This document shows positions 9,513-18,937 of a DNA stretch of 64,000 nucleotides, one piece after another (position 1 is the stretch's first letter; each line of letters starts with the position of its first letter). The position numbers were made by a program, and so were the translations under genes. The stretch comes from Nanobdellota archaeon (GTDB taxonomy: Archaea > Nanobdellota > Nanobdellia > Pacearchaeales > GW2011-AR1), in contig JAUSIK010000008.1 in assembly GCA_030648155.1 (NCBI GenBank), positions 200,495 through 264,494 on the forward strand, read 5' to 3'. The notes beneath the pieces were generated by a model, which made no database searches, had not been told where the DNA came from, and saw only the letters and a list, made by a program, of their open reading frames with translations.

Positions 9513-10820
9513 ATGGTATATGATATAATAATAGGAAGAGATGCTTCTGATAAAGAAAAGTTTGGGGATAAGGGTCTAATGTACATTGGGAAAGGTTATG
9601 TGAAAATGGGGAACTACACCTCTCTTTCAAACAAAGTATATATGGATGTAGCTAGAAGTCACGTAATTTTAATTGCTGGAAAAAGAGGTTCAGGAAAATC
9701 GTACACATTGGGAGTAATCGCCGAAGAAATAACCAATCTTCCCCAAGAAACTTCAAAAAATATTGCCTCACTAATATTCGACACAATGGGGATATTTTGG
9801 ACTATGAAATACAAAAACGAAAAAGACAAACCTCTTTTAGACCAATGGGATCTAGAAACAAAGTCTCTTCCAGTAAAAGTTTTTGTTCCATTTGGAAAAG
9901 TTATTGAATATAAAAATAAAGGAATCCCGGTAGACGAAACCTTTGCCATTAAAGTTTCAGAGTTAGATGCAGAAGATTGGATCTCACTTTTTAATTTGCC
10001 TTTCACATCATTGCCTGGAGTTCTAATGCAAAGAATAATAACTCAATTAAAAGATAAAGTAAATAATTTTACTTTAGAAGACATAGAATTTGCAATTAAT
10101 AATGATAACAAAGCCTCAAAAGAAACAAAAGAAATTGTTTCATCTTTATTCAACGCTTCAGATACCTGGGGAATATTTTCAAAAACCAAAGAAGGAACTG
10201 AAATTTCGGACTTATTAATTCCAGGAACTACAACTGTTTTAGATACCTCTATTTATAGTTCAATTGGAGCATATAATATCAGAGCACTTGTAATTTCACT
10301 TGTATCGAAAAAAATATTTCGATCTCGCTTAGATTCAAGAAAAAAAGAAGAACTCTATGCAATTCAGCACGGTCAGGACTATTTATCATATCAAACAAGA
10401 GAAGACCCATTAGTTTGGATTTTTATCGATGAATTCCATGAATTCATGCCAAAAGATTCAACTACTCCTGCAACATCAGCCCTCCAGCAATTGCTTCGTG
10501 AAGGGCGCCAGCCAGGAATTTCCCTTGTCTTGGCAACACAACAACCAGGACAACTGCATAAAGATGCAATTACGCAAGCAGACATTGTAATTTCCCATAG
10601 AGTAACAGCAAAACCAGATATTGAAGCATTAAATGATATAATGCAAACCTATTTATTAGAGAATATTAAACAGCAAATGGATAACCTTCCTTCCGAAAAA
10701 GGTTCGGCAATATTGCTTGATGATAATTCCGAAAGATTATACCCTATCAGAGTCCGTCCACGATTCACCTGGCATGGGGGTGAAGCACCAACAGCAATTA
10801 AAGCAGATATTAAGCTGTAG
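9513..10820 (+). CDS. HerA/VirB4-like ATPase
   Basis: P-loop ATPase of the HerA-FtsK superfamily, 435 residues. In archaea HerA works with NurA in DNA end resection. The start at 9513 (MVYDIIIGRD) is preferred: a longer frame from 9309 would run through the divergent DsbA-like gene. A HAS-barrel-like N-terminus precedes Walker A (GKRGSGKS). Walker B is IFIDEFHEF, and a glutamine-rich sensor (LATQQPGQL) and a REGRQ segment follow. No NurA gene is visible nearby, so its role could also be DNA translocation in another context. It overlaps the convergent small gene by 11 bases. Confidence 0.88.
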   Translation: MVYDIIIGRDASDKEKFGDKGLMYIGKGYVKMGNYTSLSNKVYMDVARSHVILIAGKRGSGKSYTLGVIAEEITNLPQETSKNIASLIFDTMGIFWTMKYKNEKDKPLLDQWDLETKSLPVKVFVPFGKVIEYKNKGIPVDETFAIKVSELDAEDWISLFNLPFTSLPGVLMQRIITQLKDKVNNFTLEDIEFAINNDNKASKETKEIVSSLFNASDTWGIFSKTKEGTEISDLLIPGTTTVLDTSIYSSIGAYNIRALVISLVSKKIFRSRLDSRKKEELYAIQHGQDYLSYQTREDPLVWIFIDEFHEFMPKDSTTPATSALQQLLREGRQPGISLVLATQQPGQLHKDAITQADIVISHRVTAKPDIEALNDIMQTYLLENIKQQMDNLPSEKGSAILLDDNSERLYPIRVRPRFTWHGGEAPTAIKADIKL

Positions 10821-11043
10821 CCCTATTATCCTTATATTCTATATCCCTATTTAGTCTATGAACACTTTTATAAAAATTCTCTCTGTATTGTTCGTACACT
10901 ATACTAGACTCTTCTCTCGCCTCTCTTTCATCATTTTCAAAATGAGCTTTCCAACAATCTGCCATTTCAGTAGGGTCAGATCTATAATCCAAAATCATAT
11001 GCATAAGCTTTTCCTCTTTTTCATTTAAGCGTACATCTTCCAT
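10810..11043 (-). CDS. Small hypothetical protein (77 aa)
   Basis: Charged, helical protein of 77 residues with no signal peptide or recognised domain. It overlaps the 3' end of the HerA-like gene tail to tail by 11 bases. A TATA-like stretch lies upstream on the minus strand (around 11050-11070). No function can be assigned. Confidence 0.6.
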   Translation of the reverse strand: MEDVRLNEKEEKLMHMILDYRSDPTEMADCWKAHFENDEREAREESSIVYEQYRENFYKSVHRLNRDIEYKDNRATA

Positions 11044-11310
11044 ACCAATATATAAAAATCATATTTAAAAACCTTTAGGATTTAGTTCATTTATATAGTT
11101 TTAATCTCCCTCTGATTGATATTCATCCCTCTTTCCCCATGCTATAATTATTTGACCTTATCGAATTTTAAATATCTAATATAAGTTATTTTTATATATA
11201 TTTTTGATCCCTAACCCATGTAATAAATTAATCTTATAAGCTTTTTCCCACAATTCCGGCTTCAACATCTAAACGATTAAGTTTAAGTAGCCAAAAAAGC
11301 AATATTTAAT

Positions 11311-11610
11311 ATGTTTGATCCAAATTATGATGAATTAAAACAAAAAGGTTTCCAGGAAACCAGAATATCAAATATTCATGGAGAATTCCCACACTATATG
11401 CAATTATATAATGAAGGAACAAAAATAATCGTAGAACATATTGTAGATGGATCCTATTCTGTTCATAGACTCAATAATCGTTTCGGTAGAAATTATTCTC
11501 CAATTGAAATTATGGCTGATCCTAAATTTGAAGAAATTTCATCTCTAGACCACTTAATATCTTTTATTAAAAAAGATGAAGAACTTTCTGAACTTAATCC
11601 CCGTTTCTAA
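11311..11610 (+). CDS. Hypothetical protein (99 aa)
   Basis: 99-residue soluble protein with alternating beta-rich segments and a conserved-looking core (GEFPHYMQLYNEGTKIIVEH). I do not recognise it. A CAATATTTAATATG context places a TATA-like element very close to the ATG, and the upstream 267 bases contain no other gene. It is convergent with trm5, ending 2 bases before that gene's stop. Confidence 0.6.
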   Translation: MFDPNYDELKQKGFQETRISNIHGEFPHYMQLYNEGTKIIVEHIVDGSYSVHRLNNRFGRNYSPIEIMADPKFEEISSLDHLISFIKKDEELSELNPRF

Positions 11611-11611
11611 A

Positions 11612-12385
11612 TTAATTTACAACCTTAACATCAACCCTAAATCTAAACCTATTAGTCCCTATCTCCCCTGCTTTTTTTATCTTTAATATTTTTATTCTTC
11701 TTTTGGCTTTAATCGCCTCCTCATTTATCATTTTTTTAAATTTATTTTCTTCATCACCTTCATAAAATCCATAATAATGGATAATTCCTGCTTTTTTTAT
11801 TCTAGGAAAAACTGCATCTAAAAAATTATCTTCCAAATTAGGCCTGGCCATTACAATCCTATCAAATTTTTCTTTTATCACCTTTAATTTTTTTCTAGCT
11901 TCTCCCTGAATAATCTCTACCCTTTCAGAAACTTTGTTTAATTTCACATTAATTTCAGCATATTTACTGCACTCTCTGCCTAATTCAATACTAACCACTC
12001 TTCGAGCATTAGATATTTTAGCAATAACAATTGCAAAAGGGCCTACTCCTCCGAATAAAACTAAAACGTTTTCCCCCCTAACTATCTTTTTTGCTATTTC
12101 CTTTCTTTCAGAAGACAGCCTTGGTGAAAAATAACATGTATCTACATTAAGCCTAAAATTACATCCGTTTTCTCTATATAATGCCTCTTTGTTCTTTTCC
12201 CCAGCAATAAACTTTGTTTTTTGTGTTCTTAGTCTTCCAGAAAACTTTCCAGCTTTCTCTAAAACAGTCCTTACATTTTTATTTTGTTTTAAAAAATTTA
12301 ATGCAAATTTTTTCTTTTCATTAAATTTGGTTTTTCTTTCAAACTTTACAATTGCAATATTTCCTAAAATATCATAGTTAGCCAT
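11612..12385 (-). CDS. trm5: tRNA (guanine37-N1)-methyltransferase, Trm5/Tyw2 family
   Basis: Methylates G37 next to the anticodon using S-adenosylmethionine. 257 residues, a compact form. The family signature [17 protein letters not shown] is followed by the SAM loop ([13 protein letters not shown]), the acidic strand (VVSIELGR) and the NPPY-like position, here MARPN. The usual motif in the family is closer to N-L-P, so Tyw2-like activity cannot be ruled out. The N-terminal D1 domain is short. m1G37 supports reading-frame maintenance. Monocistronic on the minus strand. Confidence 0.88.
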   Translation of the reverse strand: MANYDILGNIAIVKFERKTKFNEKKKFALNFLKQNKNVRTVLEKAGKFSGRLRTQKTKFIAGEKNKEALYRENGCNFRLNVDTCYFSPRLSSERKEIAKKIVRGENVLVLFGGVGPFAIVIAKISNARRVVSIELGRECSKYAEINVKLNKVSERVEIIQGEARKKLKVIKEKFDRIVMARPNLEDNFLDAVFPRIKKAGIIHYYGFYEGDEENKFKKMINEEAIKAKRRIKILKIKKAGEIGTNRFRFRVDVKVVN

Positions 12386-12441
12386 TATAGTTTAAGTTGA
12401 ACTTAATTTAAAACTTTAACTATTTCGTAAAAATAATAATA

Positions 12442-12852
12442 TTAAGATTTTTTAGTCAATCCCTCTACAAATGGGCTAATAAAGACATATACAAAAGGAG
12501 AAACTGCAACCAAAATTCCTACAACTAAACTATGTGCCCATGTTATATGTGTTCCTAATCCTTTAGAATGTTTAAACATTGCAGATTTTGCATGAATTAT
12601 TATAGCAGTAATCACTCCTAACCCAGCTAATATTATTCCCTTATTTTTTGCTGCTTCAGGAATAAAATCCATTCCAATAACAAAATCTAAATTAAATGCT
12701 GCCAAACAAAAAGGAATCAAATAAACCAACGAACCTAAACCATGACCAAGCACGGTTTTGGCGTCTGCGCTTTCATCTTTAATCATAAAAATAGTATCAA
12801 TAATTGCAATTAAAATACCCATAATAACCGCTCCAATCACCTCTGCCATCAT
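12442..12852 (-). CDS. Four-helix membrane protein (136 aa)
   Basis: Four predicted membrane helices in 136 residues, with His and Lys in the third loop (IIIHAKSAMFKHSKGLGTHITWAHS). Function unknown. Two consecutive ATGs are possible starts; the first is used. It is followed by another small membrane protein on the same strand, with TATA-like sequence between, so they may be separately transcribed. Confidence 0.65.
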   Translation of the reverse strand: MMAEVIGAVIMGILIAIIDTIFMIKDESADAKTVLGHGLGSLVYLIPFCLAAFNLDFVIGMDFIPEAAKNKGIILAGLGVITAIIIHAKSAMFKHSKGLGTHITWAHSLVVGILVAVSPFVYVFISPFVEGLTKKS

Positions 12853-12883
12853 AGTTAGTTAATAATTATATATTTAAAAGTTT

Positions 12884-13087
12884 CTATCTATAAGGGATTG
12901 GTTGATTTTTGTTCTGGTTATAATATAAAAATGCCCCCATTAACAATAAAACACCGCATGCTAAAAAGATCCATTGTTCTATTTGAGAAAATAAGGTAGG
13001 AATTTCTAGGAATTTAAATGGAATATTAATTAAATAAATTCCCAATATCAAATATAACAAAGCAATAACTGTATGTACCCCTCTCAT
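12884..13087 (-). CDS. Two-helix small membrane protein (67 aa)
   Basis: 67 residues with two hydrophobic helices, a short polar loop, and a C-terminal polar tail (YYNQNKNQPIPYR). No family recognised. It sits at the edge of the 13-20 kb membrane-protein block. Confidence 0.6.
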   Translation of the reverse strand: MRGVHTVIALLYLILGIYLINIPFKFLEIPTLFSQIEQWIFLACGVLLLMGAFLYYNQNKNQPIPYR

Positions 13088-13191
13088 AAATATAAATAAT
13101 TAATAGATTATTTAAATCCTTCTTTAATGTAATAAATCCTCGCCTTTTTAATTTTGATTTAAAATTTTAGTATATCGAACTGCCGTCCAAA

Positions 13192-15774
13192 TTAGTCAAC
13201 CATATAATTTATTACAGCCTTTGCAATTTTCCTACGGATAATTCCGCGTACGCCTTCCTTTCCTTCAACTCCTCTCTTGGCAACTATTGTAACATGGGGA
13301 ATATAATTCAAGTTTCGTTTAACTACATTTACAGTTATATCTTCCTTTTGACCAGCTTTTAATCTTCCACTTTTCTTCGATAGAGTTAAACCCTTACTGG
13401 AAGCAACCCTCCAAGTTAAAATTCCTCCAGAACCTCCATTAGAAATACTAAAAGTTCCAGTTTCTTCTTCTCTTAAATCAGTTGTAAATGTTTTCTCCTC
13501 AATATTGGCATATTTATTTCCTCCAACTATAAGATCAAAACTTGCCGCCCCCATTTTTCTTTTTCCCTTTTTTTCCTTTTCAATTTCCTTTTCTTCTTTA
13601 TCTGTTTCTCTTTCGCCGATTGCGGGAACTATTTTATAATCAATTGACTTGATGAACTTATTCTCAACTCCACTAAATATTCCAACACTTAATGAATCAA
13701 CACTTTTTGTTTCAGGAATTAAAATTAACACATTTCCTTCTTCAGGATCACCTGCTTTATTGAGTTGGATTCCACCTGCACGCATAGTTTTTCCATTCAT
13801 ACCCAATCTATAATAGACCGTCATTTTTGATATTTCTAAAGGATTATAATTAATGAATCGAAAATTAAATAATTTCTCCTCACCACTTATCAACTGTTCG
13901 CTTGCTAAAGGCGATAGAAAGATAATTTCTTTTTCAGAAGGCGATGATGCTGGAATTTCTTTTGGTTTTAATATAAACGGCCCATATTGAATCGGATCTA
14001 TTCTCATCCTCGCGATTGATTCATTATCATCCAAGACTCTAAGGACAAAATAAAATTCAGTAATTTCTTTAACTTCGCCCAATGAAATCCTAAATCTTCC
14101 CCCGCCATTTATACACTCATTCCCATCTACAGGTTTAAATGTTCCATCCTCTATATTATCATAGTATAAAACATTTGCCTTAAAATTAGGAGGGGCATTA
14201 ACAATTTCATATTCTAATTCTAAATTATCTCCACTTTTGAATTCACTTCCAATAGCAGGAGGTGATACTAATTGCATATTGATAGGTCCAGATGTCGATC
14301 CTGTTCCAGTTCCAGAAGGAGATGGACCCGGTGCAGGTGAAGGGGAGGCTCCAGATCCTGAAGCTGATGGCTGAATAGTAAATCCTGTAAATTTTTGTGT
14401 AATTCTATTTGCTCTTGCTATCACTCCTATATCCAAACTAGTAATAGAATGAACTGTAGGTACATTGAAATTTATTACACCATTTCTCCTACTATTTGCT
14501 CGTGCATAAAAACGATATCCAGAACCATTTAGTGAAATAAATAGCCTCACTTCATCAAAAAAAGTCGCGGGTGCATTTACAAATCTAATTTCAAAAGGAA
14601 CTGTGCTCCCAGAAGTAAGTATGCTCCCAGCCGGAGGTGATACTAATTGTATTGTAATAGGTCCTGGTGTAGCAGGTGTCCCTCCTGGAGGTGTTGGCGT
14701 AGGCCCTGGTGGTGTCGGTGGACTTGGTGTAGCTGGTGTTGCTCCCGGTGTACCTGGCGTTGGAGGTGTTGGTGTTCCTGCTCCAGGCACTGGTGTAGCT
14801 CCAGCAGGAGTAGGAGGAGCACCTGGTGTGGCAGGTGTGGCTCCAGCAGGTGCGGGAGCTGGGCCAATAGGTTGAATTGTAAATCCTGTAAATGCCTCAT
14901 TAATTCCACTATTTCTTGCTTCAATAAGCACATCTAGATTTGAAACATTGTGAACAGTTGGCACAACTAGATTTATTATACCATCCCTTCTGCTATGTAT
15001 GCTTTGATTGAAAATATAACCTACCCCTCCAACTGATGTAAATAACCTTACTTCATCAAAAAAAGTCGTAGGTGCATTTACAAATCTTATCCTAAACGGA
15101 ATTGTATTACCAGAATGAAATACACTTCCGGCTGGAGGTGATAGTAATTGTATTGTGATAGCTCCTGGTGTAGCTGGAGTTGCTCCAGGTGGTGTAGCTC
15201 CAGGTACTCTTGGAGTTCTCCCCCAATTTAAGTATCTCGATAAAACAGCAATTAAAAATAAAATTATTAGTAATATCAGAGTCAAATAGCTTGTAAACAA
15301 ATCATACAATGGAAGTATAAAATCACCTATGCCTCCTCTTGCCATATAATCTCTAGCATCTATATTTTTTAGCAGAGCCCATGCCCCTATTAAGGCTAAG
15401 GATACTCCAATTAATCCGAAATATTTCCCAATCGACCAGCAAAGCAAAACAAGTAAAAAAATAAATAACATCGCTCCGATAAAGGCAATAATCTCATCTT
15501 CAAAAAAGTTAGAAAGATATCTGCTCTTAAATAAAAAACTGCTTGTAAAAAACGCAATAACAAATGAAATCACAACAGCTATTCCCCTATTCTCTTTGAA
15601 TTTCGTCCTTAATAATGAAAACATTACTATTGCAAAAATAAAAATAAATACCAATGCAAATCGAATTACTTCATTATCTAAAAAGTACTCTAAATCGAAA
15701 TATTGTGCAGAGACTAGTCTAATTAAGAACACGCCAACTAAGAAAATTATTCCCCCTCTTTTTAATAGGCTCAT
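13192..15774 (-). CDS. Polytopic membrane protein with Ig-like extracellular repeats
   Basis: About 860 residues. The ATG at 15774 is preferred over an upstream TTG because a TATA box lies about 25 bases before it. A signal or first helix (residues 5-23) is followed by four or five more membrane helices up to about residue 185. Two Pro/Gly/Thr-rich linkers ([12 protein letters not shown] type) separate four diverged Ig-like beta-sandwich repeats; the first two are near identical in their start (TIQL.SPPAGS) and FVNAP core. A charged Lys/Glu segment leads to a final domain resembling a low-complexity-linked ASPM/Hydin-like strand set ([20 protein letters not shown]). Probably a surface receptor or scaffold; function unknown. 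Confidence 0.7.
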   Translation of the reverse strand: MSLLKRGGIIFLVGVFLIRLVSAQYFDLEYFLDNEVIRFALVFIFIFAIVMFSLLRTKFKENRGIAVVISFVIAFFTSSFLFKSRYLSNFFEDEIIAFIGAMLFIFLLVLLCWSIGKYFGLIGVSLALIGAWALLKNIDARDYMARGGIGDFILPLYDLFTSYLTLILLIILFLIAVLSRYLNWGRTPRVPGATPPGATPATPGAITIQLLSPPAGSVFHSGNTIPFRIRFVNAPTTFFDEVRLFTSVGGVGYIFNQSIHSRRDGIINLVVPTVHNVSNLDVLIEARNSGINEAFTGFTIQPIGPAPAPAGATPATPGAPPTPAGATPVPGAGTPTPPTPGTPGATPATPSPPTPPGPTPTPPGGTPATPGPITIQLVSPPAGSILTSGSTVPFEIRFVNAPATFFDEVRLFISLNGSGYRFYARANSRRNGVINFNVPTVHSITSLDIGVIARANRITQKFTGFTIQPSASGSGASPSPAPGPSPSGTGTGSTSGPINMQLVSPPAIGSEFKSGDNLELEYEIVNAPPNFKANVLYYDNIEDGTFKPVDGNECINGGGRFRISLGEVKEITEFYFVLRVLDDNESIARMRIDPIQYGPFILKPKEIPASSPSEKEIIFLSPLASEQLISGEEKLFNFRFINYNPLEISKMTVYYRLGMNGKTMRAGGIQLNKAGDPEEGNVLILIPETKSVDSLSVGIFSGVENKFIKSIDYKIVPAIGERETDKEEKEIEKEKKGKRKMGAASFDLIVGGNKYANIEEKTFTTDLREEETGTFSISNGGSGGILTWRVASSKGLTLSKKSGRLKAGQKEDITVNVVKRNLNYIPHVTIVAKRGVEGKEGVRGIIRRKIAKAVINYMVD

Positions 15775-15796
15775 ATACAAGAATCAAATAAAAGAA

Positions 15797-15805
15797 ATAT
15801 ATAAA
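15797..15805 (-). promoter_or_regulatory. TATA box of the Ig-repeat membrane protein
   Basis: On the minus strand TTTATATAT lies about 25 bases before the ATG at 15774, which supports that start over the upstream TTG. Confidence 0.5.
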
Positions 15806-15880
15806 CTTTCTTAAGTAGTTCATATAGAGACCCTTAAAAAAATTGACTAGAATTTAGTTCATATAATGTAGATGAAATGA

Positions 15881-15889
15881 TTTTTAAAT
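15881..15889 (+). promoter_or_regulatory. TATA box of the voltage-sensor-like gene
   Basis: TTTTTAAAT is about 25 bases before the ATG at 15910. It overlaps the longer frame beginning at 15877, so the internal ATG is the likely start of a leaderless message. Confidence 0.5.
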
Positions 15890-15909
15890 GCATTCTTCCT
15901 TTAATAAGA

Positions 15910-16467
15910 ATGAAAAAAAGAGGGTATTATAAATTAGAAAAGAAATTCGCTCCCTTTGAAAAATTCACTGACAAAATTATTCCGTATTTAGCATTGCTTC
16001 TTGCATTTCTAATTATTGCAGAATTTACAATTAATGATATTGAAAAGTACAGGCTTTACATTACGATAATTGACTATATTATTGTTTCATTTTTTGTATT
16101 AGATCTTATATTCAAGTGGATCAGAATTCATAAATTCAAAAGATTTGTTAGACTTTATTGGCTTGACCTACTGGCTGTTTTCCCATTTTATCTTATTATT
16201 AGAATATACCTCAGAATTGCCACCCTAATAAAAGTAGGAGAAGAAATAGCTGAAATACAAAAGTTTGCTCATGAAGCAGTAGTATTAAGGGAAGCCAAGG
16301 TCTTGGAAAGCCTTGAAAAAGAAGCAAAGGTAGTAAAAGATATAAAACCTACTGTAAGGTTTATAAGATCAATTCAGAAAATATTAAGAATTAGAAGAGC
16401 AAAAATTGCATTGACTCTTAAATCTGCAGTTCACATACATGCAAAAAATCAAAATTATAATAAGTAA
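15910..16467 (+). CDS. Voltage-sensor-like four-helix membrane protein
   Basis: 185 residues. Helices near residues 20-38, 52-70 and 82-100 are arranged like S1-S3 of ion-channel voltage sensors: an acidic VLDLIFKWIR segment, then WLDLLAVFPF, which resembles the S3 motif of potassium channels. A short Arg-containing segment (YLIIRIYLRIATLIK) follows in the S4 position. There is no pore loop or TVGYG-type filter. A long basic, coiled C-terminus (residues 105-185) is cytoplasmic. It could be a pore-less voltage-sensor protein or an unrelated four-helix protein. Start chosen from the TATA spacing. Confidence 0.55.
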   Translation: MKKRGYYKLEKKFAPFEKFTDKIIPYLALLLAFLIIAEFTINDIEKYRLYITIIDYIIVSFFVLDLIFKWIRIHKFKRFVRLYWLDLLAVFPFYLIIRIYLRIATLIKVGEEIAEIQKFAHEAVVLREAKVLESLEKEAKVVKDIKPTVRFIRSIQKILRIRRAKIALTLKSAVHIHAKNQNYNK

Positions 16468-16468
16468 T

Positions 16469-16765
16469 TTATCTCCTTCTAAAGTTATATCTATTATAAT
16501 TAATAAACGCCTGAGCAATTTTAAATAAAAATCCAAAAACTATAAGTACAAATATTAAAAAAATAACTCCATCCAATTCATATATCCTCTCATTATATAA
16601 TTTCCACACTACTATTGCGGATACTGCAAAAGCAACTATTATTGAAGCACCCTTATGAATATTTGTTTTTGATAGAGCATAAGTTAGTACAAAAAAAACA
16701 ATCAATCCTATACTAATTGCAGTTATTCTATAATCTATTAATCCAAAATAATCCATAATAGCCAT
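16469..16765 (-). CDS. Three-helix membrane protein (98 aa)
   Basis: 98 residues, nearly all hydrophobic: helices at about 15-33, 40-58 and 66-86, with a basic C-terminus (YNRYNFRRR). Its order of features (R-x-x-A near the start, aromatic-rich helix, a second helix with IIVAF) resembles the first helices of the Ig-repeat protein at 13.2-15.8 kb. Convergent with the voltage-sensor-like gene, stops 2 bases apart. Confidence 0.6.
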   Translation of the reverse strand: MAIMDYFGLIDYRITAISIGLIVFFVLTYALSKTNIHKGASIIVAFAVSAIVVWKLYNERIYELDGVIFLIFVLIVFGFLFKIAQAFINYNRYNFRRR

Positions 16766-16805
16766 TCCATTTCAACGCCTATTTAATTTATAAAACTAAC
16801 CAAAG

Positions 16806-16813
16806 ATTTATAT
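16806..16813 (+). promoter_or_regulatory. TATA box before 16836
   Basis: ATTTATAT lies about 25 bases before the ATG at 16836, the leaderless spacing used across this window. Confidence 0.5.
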
Positions 16814-16835
16814 CTAAATTAAATAGTAATAATAT

Positions 16836-17471
16836 ATGAAAAAAACAGGTGCGATTTTTATTCTTGCCATTTTTTTATTTGCCATCATATTCCCGCAAAT
16901 TAGCCACGCACAAGAACTCCCAAAAGAAAAATTTGAAGTAGTTGAAGAAGAAAAATCACCCATTAAATATGAAGTAGTGGAAAAATTTGATACTTTTGCA
17001 AAAAAAGAAGTAACAATACCTCTAGAGTTTCAGTTTATTTCAAAAAATCTTTTTGGTATTGAAAATAAATCCTCTAGAGTTTTGTTTGCAGTATCAATTT
17101 CAGTTTGGCTAATATTTCTTCTAATATTTACCAATATGATGGCATTATTTTCACCATTTTCAAAAATAACATCAATAGTAATAGGCGTACTTCTGTCATT
17201 TATAACTTCAGTTATCGGAATAACAACCGCCATTTCAAAATCTCTAATCAATATAGGAGGATATATTACTTTCTTATCAAGATGGGGAAGCGGTGCAGTT
17301 TTAATAGTCTTAATAATTTTCATTGGGATAGGACTAATTATCGCAAAAACCGTCAGATACGCAAAAAAAAGAAAAGAAATTGAAAAATCAAAAGAAGAAG
17401 GAATTCAAGTCGGAACTGAACTAGGATTCTTATCAGCAATTAGAAAAATGTTTGGAAAAACAGCAGATTAA
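16836..17471 (+). CDS. Polytopic membrane protein, block paralog A
   Basis: 211 residues. A signal peptide (residues 4-24, ending SHAQ) is followed by an extracytoplasmic stretch with a short repeat (KFEVVEEEKSPIKYEVVEK). Three or four membrane helices come next, opening with VSISVWLIFLLIF, then a charged cytoplasmic tail of about 40 residues. The helix pattern, a W-x-x-F-L-x-F opening and a G-S/G pair before the last helix, matches the next two genes on the opposite strand. It is convergent with the 230-residue paralog, with stops 3 bases apart. Function unknown. Confidence 0.7.
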   Translation: MKKTGAIFILAIFLFAIIFPQISHAQELPKEKFEVVEEEKSPIKYEVVEKFDTFAKKEVTIPLEFQFISKNLFGIENKSSRVLFAVSISVWLIFLLIFTNMMALFSPFSKITSIVIGVLLSFITSVIGITTAISKSLINIGGYITFLSRWGSGAVLIVLIIFIGIGLIIAKTVRYAKKRKEIEKSKEEGIQVGTELGFLSAIRKMFGKTAD

Positions 17472-17474
17472 AAA

Positions 17475-18167
17475 TTAACTTGCAGAAACTATTCCTTTTC
17501 TAAATTCTTTCTCTTCCTTAACTTCATGCTCTAGTTCATTAAGTTTCCCTTCCTTTTTAGCCTTTTTAAGTCGAGATGCAATAGCTAAATTAAATAGATA
17601 ATACATTACTATAAAAATCAAAACAACAAAACTTGTTAAAGAAGTCCATATTGCAGAATGGCCATAAAAGACCAATCTAGAGCCAAGAGCCCCAAGATAG
17701 TTGAACAATTGGAGATGAGCTAAAATAATCGTTCCAGCTAGTCCAGCAAACCACTTATAAGCATTCCCCTCTAAAAAAATAAAATAACTCGGCAATGCAA
17801 TAAAAGTAAAAATCCATATCAATACAGAAAAAAGAACACTTAATGAGAATGAATAATCTAATGCGAATATCCAATTAAAAATAAACTTATCTTTCATGAA
17901 AAATTGATCAAGACGATTAAAAAACGAAATGCCTAACAAAAATTTCTGCCACTCCAATGCTAAAAATTCAGCATTCTTCTCCTCTTGCAATTCTTTTAAT
18001 TTTCCAGCAGTTTCTCGTATCTTTTCTGCAGACTCTTTTACATCTATTGCAGAGGGGCTTGCACTTGGACTCGGACTTCCAACTTCATTTTCTTGAGCAT
18101 AAACCATTCCAAAAAATAAAATAATCCCTGCCAAAAATAATACACCAATCAAACTCTTTTTCATCAT
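17475..18167 (-). CDS. Polytopic membrane protein, block paralog B
   Basis: 230 residues. A signal peptide (residues 5-24, AQ at the cleavage) precedes a Ser/Pro stretch and an extracytoplasmic helix with KESAEKIRETAGKLKELQEE. Membrane helices follow (SVLIWIFTFIALPSYFIF, then an AGLAGTII helix, then SLTSFVVLIFIVMYYLF), and a Lys/Glu-rich cytoplasmic tail ends it. The layout is the same as the genes at 16836 and 18200. Two ATGs are adjacent at the start. Function unknown. Confidence 0.7.
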   Translation of the reverse strand: MMKKSLIGVLFLAGIILFFGMVYAQENEVGSPSPSASPSAIDVKESAEKIRETAGKLKELQEEKNAEFLALEWQKFLLGISFFNRLDQFFMKDKFIFNWIFALDYSFSLSVLFSVLIWIFTFIALPSYFIFLEGNAYKWFAGLAGTIILAHLQLFNYLGALGSRLVFYGHSAIWTSLTSFVVLIFIVMYYLFNLAIASRLKKAKKEGKLNELEHEVKEEKEFRKGIVSAS

Positions 18168-18199
18168 TTCTAAAAATTAAACATCTTTATATAATTTCC

Positions 18200-18877
18200 C
18201 TAACTACTCTTATTTTTACCTATCTTCTCCAATTCCTCTCCAACTTTTTTAAGCCCCTCGAGTGTTCCGGCAACTTCCTCTCCACCAGCAACAGCCCTCA
18301 TGGCTTTGTCTCCTGCCCTTCGCATTGCAATCCAGGTTCTAACTCCAGAACCCCCAAAATGGAAAAGTATAAACATCACGAAAACAAAACCTATGCTAAA
18401 TATCGCTGATAGGCTTCCAAAAAGAGCGAAAACTGTTAAAAAATAAACAGTGACATTAGAAATTACCTTTACATTTGCAAATATTAGAGCAAGCAATCCA
18501 GCTACAGGCCATCTAACATAACCTGAAAAATTCCCGAACATATAAAATATATCGGCAAAAATCAAGAAAAATACTATCCACAACGCAATTATTACTATCC
18601 CTGAACTTTGAGGATTATTTCCCGTAACATCGATAACATATTGAGGCACTTTTCCTACAATATAATCTAACCATCCAAATCCTTTTCCAAATGCAATTTC
18701 GTAACTAACATCTTCCTTTCCAATATTTTGTGAAAATTTATCTCCAGGAAATACACTAAACTTATCGCCTGAAGCATAATCTATGATAAACATAAAAACA
18801 ATTATTACTATAATTATCACTACAGGGCCTAGCCAGCTCTTATAATCACTCTTCCCAACAGCTCCTCTTTTATTCAT
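18200..18877 (-). CDS. Polytopic membrane protein, block paralog C
   Basis: 225 residues. One N-terminal helix (residues 16-33) is followed by an extracytoplasmic part of about 60 residues. The shared helix series comes next: IALWIVFFLIFADIFYMF, then WPVAGLLALIFANV, then SIGFVFVMFILFHF. A cytoplasmic tail of about 55 residues with alternating Glu and Lys ends it. It lacks the cleavable signal peptide of paralogs A and B. It is 32 bases upstream of paralog B on the same strand, so the two may form a transcription unit. Confidence 0.7.
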   Translation of the reverse strand: MNKRGAVGKSDYKSWLGPVVIIIVIIVFMFIIDYASGDKFSVFPGDKFSQNIGKEDVSYEIAFGKGFGWLDYIVGKVPQYVIDVTGNNPQSSGIVIIALWIVFFLIFADIFYMFGNFSGYVRWPVAGLLALIFANVKVISNVTVYFLTVFALFGSLSAIFSIGFVFVMFILFHFGGSGVRTWIAMRRAGDKAMRAVAGGEEVAGTLEGLKKVGEELEKIGKNKSS

Positions 18878-18937
18878 GCAAGTGAGAGATATTTTATACT
18901 TATAAACTTTATTATGTAAAAGAATTATCTAAAAGAG

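Noticed and set aside
14603..14937. Frames crossing the Pro-rich linker of the Ig-repeat membrane protein
   Set aside because: They read as Gly/Val- or Cys/Trp-rich strings inside a clearly coding region on the other strand.
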